Source: Artemisia argyi
Taxonomy: Eukaryota; Streptophyta; Magnoliopsida; Asterales; Asteraceae
DNA length: 64,000 bases
Direction of reading: 5' to 3'
Assembly (NCBI GenBank): GCA_030686995.1
Contig: CM060703.1
Coordinates: 120,014,861-120,078,860 of the forward strand
Position numbers and translations under genes: made by a program. Under the pieces are notes generated by a model. That model searched no databases. It was given only the letters and a program-made list of their open reading frames with translations, and had not been told where the DNA came from. Positions 24,696-36,414 of this stretch are shown here, piece after piece (positions within the stretch are counted from its first letter, which is position 1; each line of letters begins with the position of its first letter).

Positions 24696-24999
24696 GGAGA
24701 CCTCAAAATACCAAATGTAGTAGGAGGGGAGTCCTCAAGTAACCAGATTAGAGTAGCTAGCTCCCAAATATTGTGAAAGGCATATATTGCACACAGTACT
24801 AGACACCAAACCAAATGTAGTAGCAAATCAAATCAAAACAAATCTAGGATGCATCCATACGCCCCTACCCAAACCAAATGTAGATCAAACAAAGGGACGG
24901 TGTGGAACATCACTCGACCACACTGGAGTCATGACATTAGTGCATCAATGCCACGGCCATGTTACCTTCATGGCTAGGAAAATGCTCGGGTATAATACT

Positions 25000-25260
25000 G
25001 AACAGTCAAAGGCAAATCAAATAGCAAAGTCTAAGTCATCAAAATCAAAGGTGCATAGCAAAGGTTCAAGTCAAAGATTCACAAATGGAAAGATTCATAA
25101 TCAGAGTTCAAATGAAAGGTTCATAGCATAGGGTTCATGGCAAGGTTCATAGCAAATGTTCAATTCAAATGGATCATATCAAAGGTTCACAAATAGAAGG
25201 GAAACATAGCAAAGGTTCACAAATCAAAGGTTTAGATAAGCAAGAGTTCATGAGAAACCT
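25000..25260. repeat. Degenerate AAAGGTTCAYA repeats in solo LTR C
   Basis: Roughly ten imperfect units around AAAGGTTCATAGC or AAAGGTTCACAAAT with irregular spacing. A second small array of AGTAACTTTCCA-like units (five) follows at about 25436-25520. Confidence 0.55.
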
Positions 25261-27257
25261 GTAAGAAGGTCAGAATATCTGTACCTCAACCAGATGACCA
25301 AGTAGACAAAAGAAAGATCAAATGGAAATAGGAACCACTCCTTCTTCACAGAACCTAAACGAATTAGAAGCCAAGTATGACTTAATAGTTCACTTCAGAT
25401 CAGATTATTCCTTTTTGGTTATCTTTCTATTCTTTTAGAAACTTTCCGTTTTTAGTAACTTGCCAAATATAATAACTTTCCAAAAATAGTAACTTTCCAT
25501 TTTAAGTAACTTTCCATTTATACTACATTGTCATAACAATTAAATAGGTTTAAATGCTTAAAATGATCATTATTATAGATTAGGGTTATTATGACAACTT
25601 ATAATAGTTTAGGGTTTATATTGTAAATTAGGTTTTAGTACCAAATTTGGAAAACAAAAGGAGCACATTAATCATATTCAATATCTTTACCCACGTAATA
25701 ACCATGCATGAGTTTATAGTTTCATGTATATATATTTAATATGTTTCCACCCGAAATCGATTCGACCTAATAGAAATTACGTTTATGATTCATATTACTA
25801 ACGTATCATATTAATCTTAATAACATAATAGGCTTATGCAAGATCTAATCGAATAGAAAGACAAGCAGTCACTCGACACTATTTGGTCATCATAGTTCCA
25901 TTTTATGTTCGTATCATAATCGTTTAGTTCATGCTAAGACAGCGAGACCATGCAGTAACAAAACGATTTAGATTAAGTTCGTATATATGTACGTATGAGG
26001 CAAAACTTATATGAAACAAGAAGATTATCAAAACAGATTTTAAGAGATACCTTGGAGTCGGATTAAACGAATGAATAAGAACAAGAAGCGCGTAACACAA
26101 TCGTTACTAGGCACACAAAATAACCGGTGCCCTTCGAACTAAACCACGAATGAAACCTTCCCTTCCTTCAAAAAGCTTCTTGTCGAGTCTCCTGGTTAAC
26201 AAAGACAAATGGTTCGGTTTGGTTTTGCTTTTGTCTGATTGTGTATTCCTTTGTTTCTAAACGTTCAAATGGAAGAAAAAGAATGGAAGGATTGGAGGTA
26301 ATATTGTTTAATAAGAAAAAAATTTGAGAGTTATCAAAATAAATAGGGTCGTGTGATTGGAGGTAATTTAGGAGAAAAATCTGGGCACCAATCGTGGGTA
26401 ATTTGATCGAGAATTAGGGATGCGATTGACTAGATTATATGCCAATATTAACTTACCATAATTTCAAAAGAAACGTGTGAGGGTTACAAAATAAATAAAA
26501 ATTCAGTCATAACTACTTATATGTCATGTGTTTTTATTAATTTCCGTATAATAATAGGGCTGAGAAGGAAACACCAAAATCTCCAAAGTTGTTAACAATA
26601 TTTGACCAAGCCTTCTTGATTCTTATCCATTTTAAACGTGTGAAGGGAAAAAAAAAAAGAGTTCACAATTTTCGGCTCAATGGGCTGCAATAAGACATGT
26701 GCAACCTATTGATTATATGCAGGCCGATTTTCTTTTAGTGTAACAATGATAGGTTAGATTTTATTTTGAGTATTTAATTTATAGAGTATAGTTTATTATT
26801 AATATTAGTCCAAGTATATAAAATATAGTTTTATTTGTAAGTGACTTAATATCAAACTTAGATAAAAATTAAAATTATCAAATAAATTATGATTACGGAT
26901 TTTAGGGTTTTACATAGGGTAAAGATATGGGTTGTGCCAAACAACCCTAAAGGAGGTGTCTGTTGGTTTCGTTAATAAGAAAACAACTTTGTGGGGTTGA
27001 GAATTGTAATAGATTGTTTGAATAAGCTATATCTAACTTATTTAAGCACGAATGAAAAGGAAAATAAGCAACAACATAAGTAAGTAAGTTAAAAGAAATA
27101 TAATTTTTTGGAACTAAACTTGTATTATCATAAGAAAAACTGAGTACAACAAAACTAAAATTCTTTTTTTTTTTTTTTTTAAATACTGAAATCAAAGAGT
27201 TAACTTAAACTAAAAACCCTACTAAATCCTACTGCCAATCTTTGGCTACAAGAGTTT

Positions 27258-27267
27258 CTATTTATAC
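27258..27267 (-). promoter_or_regulatory. TATA box of the family-A 3' LTR
   Basis: Minus strand GTATAAATAG. It aligns with TATAAAAAG in the solo LTR (12127) and is preceded on the minus strand by the conserved GGGCGCC U3 segment (about 27424). Confidence 0.55.
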
Positions 27268-27907
27268 TACTTGAGCTAGGGTTTTTCTTGGTCATTCTTT
27301 GTCCTCTTCTGCCTTGTGTTTTTGCTGTGAGAGAAAACAGCTCTGGATTGCTTTTGTGCTTCTTTGAATCAATCCCTACCATTGGATTGGGTGTAGGATG
27401 ATCACGACCCTCAATTGCATTTTTGGCGCCCAAATTTGAGGTTGATTGCCAACGTGGCATGTAGGTGATTGGTTATCATGTGACTTGCGTTTGAACTGTC
27501 GTGGAGCTGCTTGGGGGAGCTTCTGAGGAGGGGAGGAGTGTAGCAGAGGATGGCATAGAGCAGTAGCAAAGCATCGGGGTTGTCTGGTGGGTAAAGGAGA
27601 GCAGGGTGGGGAAGAAGAATGGGTCATTTGACCTGGATGTTGACTGGGGATAAAACGGTGTAGTGTTATTATCACAGGGAATGGGTTTTATTGTTTGTAG
27701 GGTGTCGGTTTGGATCCGGATGGGGTTTTTGGCTGGAGTGGTGTATGGGCTTAGGGTGTAGTGTTGGGTTAGGATTATTAGTTTAGTTTTAGTTTAGTGT
27801 AGGTATTAGTCATTTAATAAAACTGAATTTATAAAAAATATTTTTGTAGTTTTCTTTTTTTTTTCTTTTTAAATAATAATATTAGTAATAATAGTACTAA
27901 TATTAAT

Positions 27908-28022
<115 letters not shown>

Positions 28023-28531
28023 TGTTTTGACAAAAAGGGTCTTTTATTTTCAAAAGTGGTTTTTGGAAAAGGGTTTGGAAAATTATTTTTTTCGTTTAAG
28101 CTTGGGATAAAGGGTAATTTAGGAATTTGATGTCGGGTGAGGGGTATTTTGGTTATTTTGGGTTAAGGTTAAGGGTAAAAAGTGATTACGGGTTTTGGTT
28201 TAGTTTTCCACACTCCCCTCAATGTCACATTCCCGGGATTGACTATGCCTTTGACTTTTCGTCATTTTCTTCGATATAAGCTCATTTGGTGTCGAGTCGA
28301 TCCGGTGATGCTCCATTATGCTCTGTAATCCCACCCGAGCTCCGGCTTTTGACAATTTTCCAAATCTCGTGCTCGTTTTTGTCTTTTTGGCCTCAATTAC
28401 GCATGTTTTGCAATATCCGTTCATGCACGATCACAAACACAAAAACACAATAACTTTGGCATTTTGTGTTAGTTTTTGGTCGTTTTGATCTTAATTTGAT
28501 AAGAAAAAGGTGTGTGAATAAGCACACACCA

Positions 28532-28571
28532 AAATCCCCCAGACTAAGGTATTGTCGTGTCCTCACACAAT
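28532..28571 (-). promoter_or_regulatory. Family-A polypurine tract with hairpin
   Basis: Minus strand CTTAGTCTGGGGGATTT abuts the 3' LTR and is the polypurine tract. Just upstream on that strand lies a stem-loop with plus-strand arms ATTGTCGTG (28551-28559) and CACACAAT (28564-28571), loop TCCT, one bulged C. The same module recurs at 30091-30125. Confidence 0.6.
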
Positions 28572-30090
28572 GGGATCAATTCACGCCCTACAAGATAAAT
28601 AATTTTCATAACTCTTTTTACTAATGTTGAAGAAGAAGCAAAATGTTCATAAGAGAGTACAAAATCATTTATTCTTGAGAATGTTCCGTTTTTCCTTTTT
28701 ATTTCCTACACTAATATTTATGTACTTTTTCCACTTATTATGTGACGGCATGTTGACTTACATTATCTTTTTCGATAATGTTTAAGGTCACAAGTAAGAA
28801 ACACCACTCAGAGAAAAGTGTCCATACGGATAGAATTCATCGTCCATGATTTTTCACGAGTTCCCATGCTAAGCGTAAAAACGAAGTCATAGCTTAATTA
28901 CAAGTTAGATGCTAACACTACTCATGGAAGTTACTTGTATAATAACTTCTCGCTCCCTTTTTCCTATTTTCCTCTATTTATTTTATTTTTGTTGAGATAT
29001 GAATTTCTTCATAGTTTCTAGTTTCGATAATTTTTATTCCGATAAAGATACCATATTAAGATGCTAAGTAGTTTTCTATCTTTTCTCGAGAATCGCTGCT
29101 TTAAAAATGAGGTCCACATCAAGGAATTGGGATACATACAGACTCATAGACATTAGTGGAGAAGAAATACACGTGCACCTCATGTATCTGGCCTAGGACC
29201 CTGCACATGCACCTCACGCGCCATCAACTTTTGCCTAACACTTAAGCACATAACTCACTCTTATTCTTTTATTTTCTTTTTTTTTATGACATAACTTTTC
29301 CTACATAACATGGGGCATTTCCACTCTAGACGTTCCTGAAAGGAGGACCCAAAGGTTTTAGATCAAGACCTCACATATTTCCGAAAAGAGGTTCAAAGTC
29401 CCGTTTTTAAAATTGCAGCTCATAGAATTTATTACGCGACCTTGATGTCTACCCAACTTTTAAAACAAAGATTCTCTTAAGAAGATAAAGAATTAAGTTT
29501 CGTTAGAATATAATGTCTTTAATCATTTTTTTCACAGATATATATAAGGTGAAACAATTTTGTGGGAGCTAAAAGCCACAAGTACCTACGATGAGCTCTA
29601 AAGAGAACCAACTACTCCACATTTAGCATCTAACTTCTAAACAAACTCTATATTAGTAGCTCACTGGCATGAATATTTTGATGCTTCAACTAACAGATGG
29701 TCAATAGTGCACTTCTTGGCTCGCTGGCACGTTATTTGCATAACGGATGGTCACCAAGTCACACACTAGCTCGCTGGCGCGATTATTCAATTAATCTGAT
29801 ACTCGAATGGTCACTACCTCAAGAAATGAGATTCGCAGACGCTTAGCCTTAATGAGATAAGGGAACAAGCTAGGGCTCAACGTCCCCGGTCAAGTCAAAA
29901 TTTCTATTCCTACCCTACCCAGTGGAAAGTCAAACAAGATGTCAAAACTTATTATATTTTTTCAAAAATTTTCAAAATTTTCTCATTTTTTGTACTTTTC
30001 TGATCATTTTCTCATTATTTTTTCGAAAAAAATGGGGTTGCATGAGTAAACGGCTGTATGAAAGTGCAAGTCAAATCAAATCGAAGATAC
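28572..30090. other. Family-A non-coding region upstream of the 3' LTR
   Basis: No coding frame of note. It contains three degenerate ~55-base units of TAGCTCGCTGGCRCG followed by GGATGGTCA (29655-29815), and AT-rich sequence otherwise. It is bounded by the two polypurine-hairpin modules. Confidence 0.5.
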
Positions 30091-30125
30091 CCCCAGACTA
30101 AAGTTAAACATTGTCCTCAATGTTT
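30091..30125 (-). promoter_or_regulatory. Second polypurine-like tract and hairpin of family A
   Basis: Plus strand CCCCAGACTAAAG matches CCCCAGACTAAGG at 28537. It is followed by a perfect 8-bp stem AAACATTG/CAATGTTT (30106-30113, 30118-30125) around TCCT. It lies 1,555 bases from the 3'-terminal copy. Confidence 0.6.
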
Positions 30126-30528
30126 CAAAGGTAAGGGTCATCCTACGTAACATCTAAGGTCGTTTATTAATTATGCCAAAAGATAACGTTAGTCAATAAG
30201 ATTTTTGGATACCAGACTTCTTTGGGCACCGATGAATGAAACTCGAGTGAAGTAAAGACAAAATACGAGCACGAGAGTCTCCACTTTTCGGGGAAATCCT
30301 GAACATACAAAAAAAGTACAAAGCACAAGATGCAGAAGAGGTTGCCCCCTTCTCGTTATTTATTAGAAAATAGAAAAAAGTCAGAAACACGGGTTATCAC
30401 CCATGCAATGCTAGTGTTTTTGTTAACCGAGTCGCTAGCCTGACTCGACCCCGGATTAATTGGTTCATGGGGGAGCAATATGTGGAAGAACAATCTCCAT
30501 CGGGCTTTCATTCAACAAGTTTAGTTAA
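30126..30528. other. Family-A internal sequence left of the Tekay insertion
   Basis: Non-coding. It continues at 39845 after the Tekay-like insertion. No clear frame or repeat. Confidence 0.4.
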
Positions 30529-33500
30529 TGTCACACCCCCAATTCAATGATGCATCGGAATTCAAACTGGGTGTTACTCGACGGCACAACAGTCATAATA
30601 ATAGAAAACGATCTCTAATTGAGTCGTTTTAAAAGATTTATCATTCAAATTATATAAATATCAGATATTACAAAATGAGGTCCCAGATGTTTCCATGTTT
30701 ACAAATTACATTAGATGATTTTTTGAATGATAATAAAATTTATAGCCCTCTTGAATATCCGTGCTCCTCCGTGTCAGCCTCTAACATCATGGACCTGAAA
30801 TACATGCTTAAAGTGTCAACACAAAGGTTGAGTGAAATTCATAGAGTTTATTAAATGGTTGAACACAGTATGTTGGTAGTGTGAGCTATAGACTCACACC
30901 AATGGTGTTGAAAACAAAACGGATATTATTACACTAAGCTTATGACACCAAAACGTTAACGGGTACCAATATCAATCGGCAGAGTTATCCCGGTAGGTAC
31001 TTTGCCGTCATACCTAAATCTCAAATATAGTGCACTTGTTTTAACTTAGTCAATACAAATGTGATTCGTCAATCCCAATAGGCTTATTCACAATATTTGC
31101 GCTCACTATTACTAGTTATTAAATGGTTCATAATAAGGCGTATTGGTTTGGCAAGGATGGTACTTAGTGATAATAAATCAATCAGGCAAGCATACAGTTG
31201 AAAAGCATTGTGTTCGGTTGAAAAATAATAGCATGTATTCCCCCCAAGGGTTTGTAAAACAATTAAGTAATGGAAAGTGGGGCTTTGAACTCACCGTGAG
31301 TTGGATGATGTTAAATGAGAATGATACATATGCCGTGAGAACTTCTATGAGCAACCTAGAATAATTGTTGCAACTTAGGTTTGGAATAATGTCTAAGAAA
31401 ACATAAACGAGCCTATATATGTCTTGCATATTGTTCATGATGTAGTACTTAGTATATAATGTAAGTCTTTGAATAAAAGTGGTTTATGAAACATGTATAG
31501 TTTGTATATCTCTTGCTACCGTTCGGGCCGACATAATTCAGAGGTCATGCAGTAAACGTTCGAGGAGCTAGGACACTTTAATTCGTAAATCTAGCAACTC
31601 ATCGATCCGTTTACCCAAATGAAACCCCTCATATGAAGCTCCCTAGTGTTGTAGTAATTGATAAAAATATAAGATTTTGATACGAAAAGTTACATGTCCG
31701 AAACATTGAATAAACTTAGAAAAGTTTATTTTAGATGAAGATTGTTATTTCAATGAGTTTCTTAAGTCTAGAATAAATATTACTTGCAAAGTTTCATGGT
31801 CAATTTAATGGAGTAGATCCAAATTGGATGATTATGTTACAACTAACTCTTTAGTTCATGTTTTCGTCTTAGAAAGTTATATGGTCTTTAGCCGTAGCTT
31901 TGCCGTGACTTTGGTCATTCTTACCATGGTCTTGAGACTCATCCTTGGCCTTAGCCATGGTTGTGGTCTTGGCTTTAGGGTCATTTAGACCTCTTGGGTT
32001 TACTTAACCATAACTATTATATAGTCATTTGAGTATTTAAAAGGGCTGTTAAGATTTTGAAGAAAATATCATTCGTTATAGGTTTTCTGGATACGTGCCC
32101 CTGAATTTTTGAAGAAAACATCGTTCCGGAAAACTTTTGTGCTTTAACTTTTTGATGAAACAGAGCAGAAAAGCCTCTTTTTGCGTGTTTTAGTTCCGTC
32201 ACAGAAACATTTGGGACAGTTTTGCCGCAATGTTTTTGTAACTTCTATTAGCCATAACTTTTGACTCATATACTCATTTTAGGCGGTTTAAATTGCTATG
32301 TTTTCCTTGTTAAGTCTTCTACTACAATATTTATTTTTCAAATATCATGTTTATACCATTTTGGTCGAATTTCTCAGTATCACTAGTTTTCTTGTTTTCT
32401 TAACATAAGTTAACATATAGTTTCCATAACTTGTTTTAATAGTTTTTATACATCATGAAAATAATACAAAGACCATATATAGCATGAATGAAATATAATA
32501 AAGATGAAAATGATATTGAGTAAGAAAGTGTGTTAGGGTTTCTTACAACTTTAGGCTTTCTAAGAAAGGAAAGTAACAAGTAAGGATAGGACTTTGATTG
32601 AACTAGCTTCTCTTCACTATGGCAATCCTTCTACACCCTTGTATTCTTGAAGGATTTGTGATGAGGTTTTAGGTGACTTGAGTGCATCTAAACTCAAGAG
32701 AAACACCTAAAGTTTCTAAGGATTTGAAGTAGTTTGGATTAATCAAAACCTTACTAGAGTTTATGTGTTGATATTGCACTTGATCCTTGAATAATACATG
32801 AAGTAAACTAGCAAAGTGAAGTGTGTTTATATAGTGTGTATGTGGCGTCTAAATGGGGAGAGGTGGGGGTTTTATATAGGGTCTTGAGGAGGTTAGTAAG
32901 GTTCCTAGGAAGATGCCTTAAGGAGGTTACATTTCAAGACTTTTCAAAGCTTATCAAAGAAACTTGAACAAATGTATTCATCCCAGGGCTTAAGGCATGA
33001 GATCAAGCCACACAAGGGATGACTCCCCCCCTATAGGCGGTTCACAAGGGGTAGGGTGGATGACTTGGCTGGTTTTGATATTATCCTACTTATGGAGTTA
33101 GTTTTGGTTCCGTAAATTGCTAACTATAAATTGTTAAGCCACGAAACGTAAAACCGGGTATTGTAAAAATGTGAAACTTGAAAGAATGATTAAAATTGTC
33201 AATATAATCCATAATAAAATATAAAATGAGTGGTAAGTTCCATTGGGGTGCTCAAACCCTACTAAAACTGGAAACGCGGGTCTAAAACCCATAATACATA
33301 AAACGTATGAAAGTTGTGTAAAATTGAGAAAAGTAAAATGTAAATTTTTTAATAGGATAATAATAAATTAAAATGACTTATAATGTCTAGACTAGGCTCA
33401 GTCTAGTGTCGGTTGGTATTTAATGTCTTTTAGACATAAATCTGTAAGCCTAAAAATCAAGGAATGATTTATAAAAATCAAGGTGTGATTTTTGGTCAAA

Positions 33501-33973
33501 GGAGGAGGGAAATATGTTGACTTTTTCAAAAATATGAAAGTTTCTAATCGTCTCAAAAAAACGCGGTGCAGGTATAGGCTAAGGTTACGGATAAGTAAAA
33601 GTGCTTAAAACGTATTTTTTTGTTTCTCACGGCACAGGGTCTATTTGGTAACATTTTATTTAATTATCAAAAATTCTCTAATTAATCATGGGTGTAAGAA
33701 ACATTTATTTGATGCGGGAAAAATGGACGCGGTTGGTTTTCGTTGTGCGTAGGGTTTTTAAACGACGTTTAACTCAAACGTGTAGTTTCTTAATAACTTT
33801 CGCGAAAATGATTTGATGAGTGTCAAACTTTTATTTTATCATCGAAATGATTTATCACCCGAGAATATGAAATAAAAATAAAATTTCAGAAAATGAATAG
33901 TGAAAGTGAATAGTAAAAATGAATAGTGAAATTTTCGGGAATAGAAATTAACCTGAAAATGCGAATTGTTACA
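30529..33973 (-). mobile_element. Tekay-like 3' LTR
   Basis: Pairs with 36415-39844. Polypurine-like ATGGGGTAGAGAC (minus, 33974-33986) abuts its right edge, confirming minus orientation. Confidence 0.9.
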
Positions 33974-34040
33974 GTCTCTACCCCATAAGAGAGCTCCATC
34001 CCGGAGATCAATTTGGGCTGGGAGTAGAAGCATTGTTGGT

Positions 34041-34701
34041 AAAAAGATGTGGATATTTCTGAAGTATCTGATCCTCTCATTCCCATGTGTATTCAGGACC
34101 ACGTCGTGAGTTCCAACGAACTTTGACAATTGGAATTTGACTTTGTTTGAGTTGTTTGACCTCTCGGTCCATGATTTCTATGGTTTCCTCGATGAATTGA
34201 AGGTCGTCATAGTCAAGTGCTTCAAAATAGGGATCATTGAGTACGGGAAGAAAGGGTAAGTGAGCGAGCATAGTAGAAAGATGATCAGGAGATTGAGGTA
34301 CAGTCATGATGTCTACAATAAGGATTATGATGTCAAAATAAATCTAACGTTTATAGGAAGTGCTCAAAATATGACAAGCGTTTCTTTAGATTAGATACAT
34401 GAAAAGTGGGGTGTACACTACTGAGTTCTGGTGGAAGATCAAGTCTGTACGCCACTGGGCCAACCCTGGCTAGGATTTTGAATGGTCCAATGTATCTTGG
34501 GTTTAGTTTTCCTTGTTTACCAAATCGTATTAAGGCTTTCCAAGGCGATACTTTTAGCATAACTCTATCTCCGACTTGGAATTCTAGGGGTCTGCGTCGT
34601 GTGTCGGCATAACTTTTATGTCGATAGTGTGTGGCGTGCAACCTAATGTTGTGATAATTGTTGTTGTAGGGAAGTTTAGCTAGTGGCAAGTGGTTATCCA
34701 A
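34041..34701 (-). pseudogene. Tekay integrase C-terminus and chromodomain
   Basis: The first part shows [20 protein letters not shown] and [16 protein letters not shown] (the GPY/F module), then [11 protein letters not shown]. After a frameshift in the gap 34350-34308 the chromodomain follows with EIMDREVKQLKQ, IPIVKVRWNSRRGPEYTWE, a TGA at 34077-34079, then EDQILQKYPHLF. Chromodomains guide integration by reading chromatin. Only this last ~200 codons of pol survive, with one frameshift and one stop. Confidence 0.85.
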
Positions 34702-35718
34702 ACCATTTCCAAAATTGATTATGTCTTAGGTAGTTTTGGGATGAAGGCAATATCGTATAATGTCTATGTTAACTAGTGTTTGAAAGAAAAGTGTTATTAT
34801 GAAGTTTTACATACTGACTTAAAATGGGGTTCAGACAATGATGTGATTTGTTGATGAAAAGAAGAGTGTAGTGTATGCTTACCATTAATATTGGTAGAGA
34901 TGTCAAGTTTGCTCTAAAATCTTAAGAGATTTTAAAGGATTATGATGGAATGGTATCCTTAGGACCTAAACAGGTTAGTACTTCTACGGGATAAATAGAA
35001 GAATTGATAACTATCCCAAGATAGTAGTTCGGAATATCTCATAAATGAAAACTTTCACGAATGAAATTAGGTAGTACAAATAAGGTGTTAAGATTTTGCT
35101 GAGTGGTAAGACACTATCGTGTCTCTAGATTGTTTTAATTAATTTTGGTGGTTTTATCGAGTTCATGTAGGAAATTAATCTGAACATAACCCTAGTACAA
35201 CTATTCCCAGTATTTGAAAATTTTAAGTCGAACATAGTTAGTCAGACTATGTTCCACTATCCCTAGGTTAAATATAGGTGACTAGTCTATATTTAGTCGA
35301 GGTTCGATAAAATTTTCAAATACCTAAATGAGGCATACTTGTGATATGTCCGTTGCTTTTGAGAAAATGTCCACTAAATAAAGGCGATGTCAAACCATTC
35401 AGTTGCAAGTCCCGCCCATACAAGACTTGTAACCTATGTTTTCACATTCCATTTCATAGAAGATAGTACGGGTAGATACGTGTGGAAAGGAAGTTTTAAG
35501 TAATTCTAAAACAGTCCACAGTTGGCCAGGATCATGAACTTTTAACAATGAAGGTTTCAGAAGAAAACTTTGATGAAGGTAGAGAAACTTCAGCTTTTGT
35601 AGATGATGGATTAGTTTGTCCTTTAGAAATCTCATATTTCTATTTAGAAATCGGTAGATTGTGATGGGTTTTTGATATCATATGAAATGATATTGATGAT
35701 GTGATGGAATAATTCCAG
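34702..35718. other. Tekay internal remnant without clear gene
   Basis: AT-rich sequence between the integrase remnant and the 38-bp array. I see no gag, protease or RT motifs, so the deletion endpoints lie in or next to this stretch. Confidence 0.4.
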
Positions 35719-36060
35719 AGACCATTGCGCAAATCACAATGTCTCGGAAGTAGATTAGACCATTGTGCAATTCACAATGTCTGGGAAGTAGATTAGACCA
35801 TTGTGTTACTCAAAACATTTGAGAAATGATTAAGACCATTGTATCTATACAATGTCTGAGAAATGAATTACACCACGATTTCATTCACATTGTCTATGGA
35901 TGTAATTAAGACCATTGTGTCACTCACAGTGTCTGAGGATGTAATAGACACCATTGTGTCTTATAATGTCTTGGAAAATAGATGAGACCATTGTATCATA
36001 CAATGTCTGGGAAATAGGAAAAATCATTGCAATTAGTTACAATGTCTTAGACATAAAATG
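35719..36060. repeat. 38-bp tandem repeat array with hairpin units
   Basis: Nine degenerate units of 37-39 bp. The best unit reads AGACCATTGTGCAATTCACA then ATGTCTGGGAAGTAGATT. Each carries an inverted repeat CATTGTG...CACAATG, often drifted. The array lies about 350 bases downstream of the primer-binding site in the element's 5' leader. Confidence 0.85.
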
Positions 36061-36398
36061 TTGGAGTAGGAACATGATTGGGAGAATGTGGTTGTGCCGA
36101 AATGCCCTAGAATAGGCATACGCAGATATGTTTAGATAAAATGATTGAAAATAACTCGAATTTATATATCAATATACTAGTATTTTTGTGTAGCGTAACA
36201 TGCTTACAGGGGAATGCTCAATTATTCTAAGGGTACATATATCTATATGCTAACATGTTTCTGTAGTATAAAATGCTTAATAAATCCATAATCGTTTGGA
36301 GGATAGAAGGCACGAAGAGCGGAAGGCTATAAAAATGTTTTTGCTTGTAAGTGTGGTTATAGTTTAGGTCTCAGTTAGACCCGTTTCTCTATAACCAT

Positions 36399-36411
36399 GG
36401 CTCTAGTACCA
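36399..36411 (-). promoter_or_regulatory. Tekay primer-binding site, tRNA-iMet type
   Basis: Minus strand TGGTACTAGAGCC three bases from the LTR. It matches the initiator-Met site TGGTATCAGAGC at 10 of 12 positions. Confidence 0.6.
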
Positions 36412-36414
36412 ATC

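Larger units (their letters stand above)
19003..26915. mobile_element. Solo LTR of gypsy family C, split by CRM
   Basis: It begins TGTAACACCCCAACTCG and ends GGGTTTTACA, flanked by perfect 5-bp duplications TAGGG (18998-19002 and 26916-26920). Net length without CRM and its duplication is about 2.73 kb. The TGTAACACCCC start resembles Tekay/Del LTRs, but no second copy is in the window. No internal element sequence is present, so it is a solo LTR inserted in the family-A 3' LTR. The right half (24701-26915) contains short repeats and no gene. Confidence 0.75.

Noticed and set aside
24632..24826. Minus-strand frame sharing its C-terminus with CRM pol
   Set aside because: It is the LTR-encoded pol tail in the 5' LTR without the upstream frame. 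It is a duplication effect, not a gene.
30193..30390. 65-codon minus-strand frame with a hydrophobic start
   Set aside because: No family resemblance, no start context, and it lies in non-coding family-A sequence.
31143..31364. 73-codon plus-strand frame present in both Tekay-like LTRs (also 37029-37250)
   Set aside because: Differences between the two copies are mostly amino-acid changing and the frame is antisense to the element. Conservation follows from LTR duplication, not selection.
35719..36060. CRISPR-like repeat array
   Set aside because: Units are directly adjacent without unique spacers, degenerate, and inside a plant retroelement.
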